From assembly GCA_030634125.1 (NCBI GenBank), contig DAOWBJ010000126.1, positions 1 through 5,876 on the forward strand: DNA of 5,876 nucleotides, written 5' to 3'. The notes below the pieces were generated by a model. It saw only the letters and a list, made by a program, of their open reading frames with translations. It was not told the origin of the DNA and ran no database searches. Each line of letters starts with the position of its first letter. Position 1 is the stretch's first letter. The stretch is from Victivallales bacterium. GTDB lineage: Bacteria > Verrucomicrobiota > Lentisphaeria > Victivallales > Victivallaceae. Position numbers and translations under genes: made by a program. Shown here one piece after another: positions 4,771 through 5,876 of this stretch.

Positions 4771-5876
4771 ATGAAAAAGTCTATTATAACTCATATTGTG
4801 GTCATGATCATTGCTATAGTTTTAGGGTGGTATTTGGCCTCGTTACTCACTGATCGCCGGTCTTCAATAGTTAAGATCGAAAATGAACTCTCAAAAGCAC
4901 CGATGGGTGGATTCAATAAATTCGCTTCTGACGTTCAATGGATGCTGTTTATTAATTATTGCGGCGGACTCGAATCAGTCAAAAAAGAAAATGTTGAAGA
5001 AATCTATAGTCGCTTGAACAGTATTCTGGGTAATGACCCTAATCATGAAGCTGCTTACGAATTAGGCGGAATGATGTTCTCGGTAAGAGATCCTAAAAAA
5101 GCTGTAGAAATCTTTACCCGCGGCGCGGAGAATCCTAATCTGAAAAATAGTTGGAAACTCCCGTTTTACGCTGGATTCGTGCTGACTCAGCACATGACTG
5201 ATAAAGATGATAAAGACCGCCACAGAAAAGCGGAAGCAATGTTTCGTAAGGCACTGGAGCGTAATTCTTCAATGCCGCATATATTCTCGGCCTTGATCAG
5301 AACACGGGCAAAACGCCTCACGCAAAGAGGAAACTGGAAAGGTATTCCGATTGTCAACGCCAAACATGCTTATCTTTGCGCATTGTTTAATGAATGGCAG
5401 AAAGGCGGCGATAGTGAAACTTTCTCAGGTGGATCAGCAATAGCTGGTGATGATCTCAGACCCAGACTTCTTCTGGCTGCTCAGAAAGCAAAAGCTTCAG
5501 CTCCCAAAAATAAAAACGTTCTCAAAACTATTAAAAAAGTTATGGACAAAGTGTTGAAAGCTGATCACCTTTGCGCTAAATGTCTTTCTCTCTACGGAGC
5601 AGGCGATAGATTTTGCTCCAGCTGTGGAGTAAGTGTAGTAGTCTATGGTGTTTGTCCAAGATGTAGAACTATATCAAAAGGTAAATTCTGTTCAAAATGT
5701 GGTCTCACTAAAGCAAAAGCTCTGAAAATGATGAAAGAAAGCGTTAAAAGACGCAAAGCGTGGCGCACTAAAGTAAAAGCTAAAAGAGCCGCAGCAGTGA
5801 AAGCCGCAGCAGTGAAAGCCGCAGCAGTGAAAGCCGCAGCAGTGAAAGCCGCAGCAGTGAAAGCCGCAGCAGTGAA
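4771..5876 (+). CDS. Membrane-anchored TPR-like / double zinc ribbon protein with AAAVK repeat tail (3' end outside the window)
   Basis: I do not recognise a named family for the whole chain. The frame is open from the ATG at 4771 to the window end (368 whole codons plus two bases, no stop). AGGA at 4757-4760 lies ten bases upstream. A membrane helix spans about 6-26. Residues about 72-170 look like TPR helices: an LGNDPNHEAAYELGGMMF unit, then DPKKAVEIFTRGAE, then RKAEAMFRKALERN. A double zinc ribbon follows, with cysteine pairs C268/C271, C282/C285, C295/C298 and C307/C310 (spacings of 10, 9 and 8 between pairs). Residues 312-339 are rich in Lys, Arg and Ala, leading into perfect AAAVK repeats from 340. 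Charge around the helix (KK before it, mixed after) favours the C-terminal part outside the cytoplasm, which would be unusual for zinc ribbons. Its place right after the permease suggests an accessory subunit or regulator of the ABC complex; this is inference. Confidence 0.82.
   Translation, partial: MKKSIITHIVVMIIAIVLGWYLASLLTDRRSSIVKIENELSKAPMGGFNKFASDVQWMLFINYCGGLESVKKENVEEIYSRLNSILGNDPNHEAAYELGGMMFSVRDPKKAVEIFTRGAENPNLKNSWKLPFYAGFVLTQHMTDKDDKDRHRKAEAMFRKALERNSSMPHIFSALIRTRAKRLTQRGNWKGIPIVNAKHAYLCALFNEWQKGGDSETFSGGSAIAGDDLRPRLLLAAQKAKASAPKNKNVLKTIKKVMDKVLKADHLCAKCLSLYGAGDRFCSSCGVSVVVYGVCPRCRTISKGKFCSKCGLTKAKALKMMKESVKRRKAWRTKVKAKRAAAVKAAAVKAAAVKAAAVKAAAVKAAAV
5788..5876 (+). repeat. Perfect 15-base tandem repeat, five full copies plus 14 bases
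   Basis: The unit GCCGCAGCAGTGAAA occurs at 5788-5802, 5803-5817, 5818-5832, 5833-5847 and 5848-5862, and 14 of its 15 bases at 5863-5876. All copies are identical. The unit is a multiple of three and lies in frame, encoding AAAVK. It is much richer in GC than the surrounding sequence. The true copy number is unknown because the window ends inside it. Confidence 0.97.

Noticed and set aside
4575..4772. 65-codon open frame on the - strand
   Set aside because: It is antisense to the end of the ABC permease and its product has no recognisable features.
5788..5876. Possible CRISPR array or intergenic repeat
   Set aside because: The 15-base units are directly adjacent with no spacers and stay in frame within a coding region, so this is a coding tandem repeat.

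Overview
The window is 5,876 bases of bacterial DNA of moderate to low GC, with all genes on the + strand and both ends cut inside genes. It holds seven protein genes and no recognisable RNA gene, insertion sequence, CRISPR array or origin. The mix (type II-like citrate synthase, a membrane-tethered protein with a CBM9-like domain, an ABC-2 exporter pair, and a TPR/zinc-ribbon membrane protein) would fit a Gram-negative of the Planctomycetes-Verrucomicrobia-Lentisphaerae type. That is an impression from gene content, not a demonstrated placement.

Region 1 (1-1933) is a tightly packed, overlapping cluster. It holds the C-terminal half of citrate synthase (gltA), with every expected active-site residue visible. 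Next comes a six-helix K+ channel-like membrane protein, whose start overlaps the gltA stop by 11 bases. Last is a soluble HD-superfamily phosphohydrolase of the YedJ type, whose ATG overlaps the channel stop by 14 bases. The overlaps imply one mRNA and translational coupling.

Region 2 (1934-2049) is a very AT-rich spacer of about 115 bases. It probably separates two transcription units, but I see no convincing terminator or promoter in it.

Region 3 (2050-5876) looks like a second operon. It begins with a single-helix-anchored protein carrying a CBM9/DOMON-like beta domain. This is followed by an ABC ATPase and an ABC-2 type permease, and then by a protein with one N-terminal membrane helix, TPR-like helices, a double zinc ribbon (four CxxC pairs) and a basic Lys/Ala tail. 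The tail runs into a perfect 15-base tandem repeat (AAAVK at protein level), and the window ends inside that repeat with the frame still open. The ATPase and permease together should form an exporter-type ABC complex. The two flanking single-pass proteins are candidates for accessory subunits. Their substrate and role cannot be read from the sequence.

The most interesting points are the unusual domain chain and repeat tail of the last protein, and the replacement of a conserved threonine by glycine in the selectivity filter of the channel.
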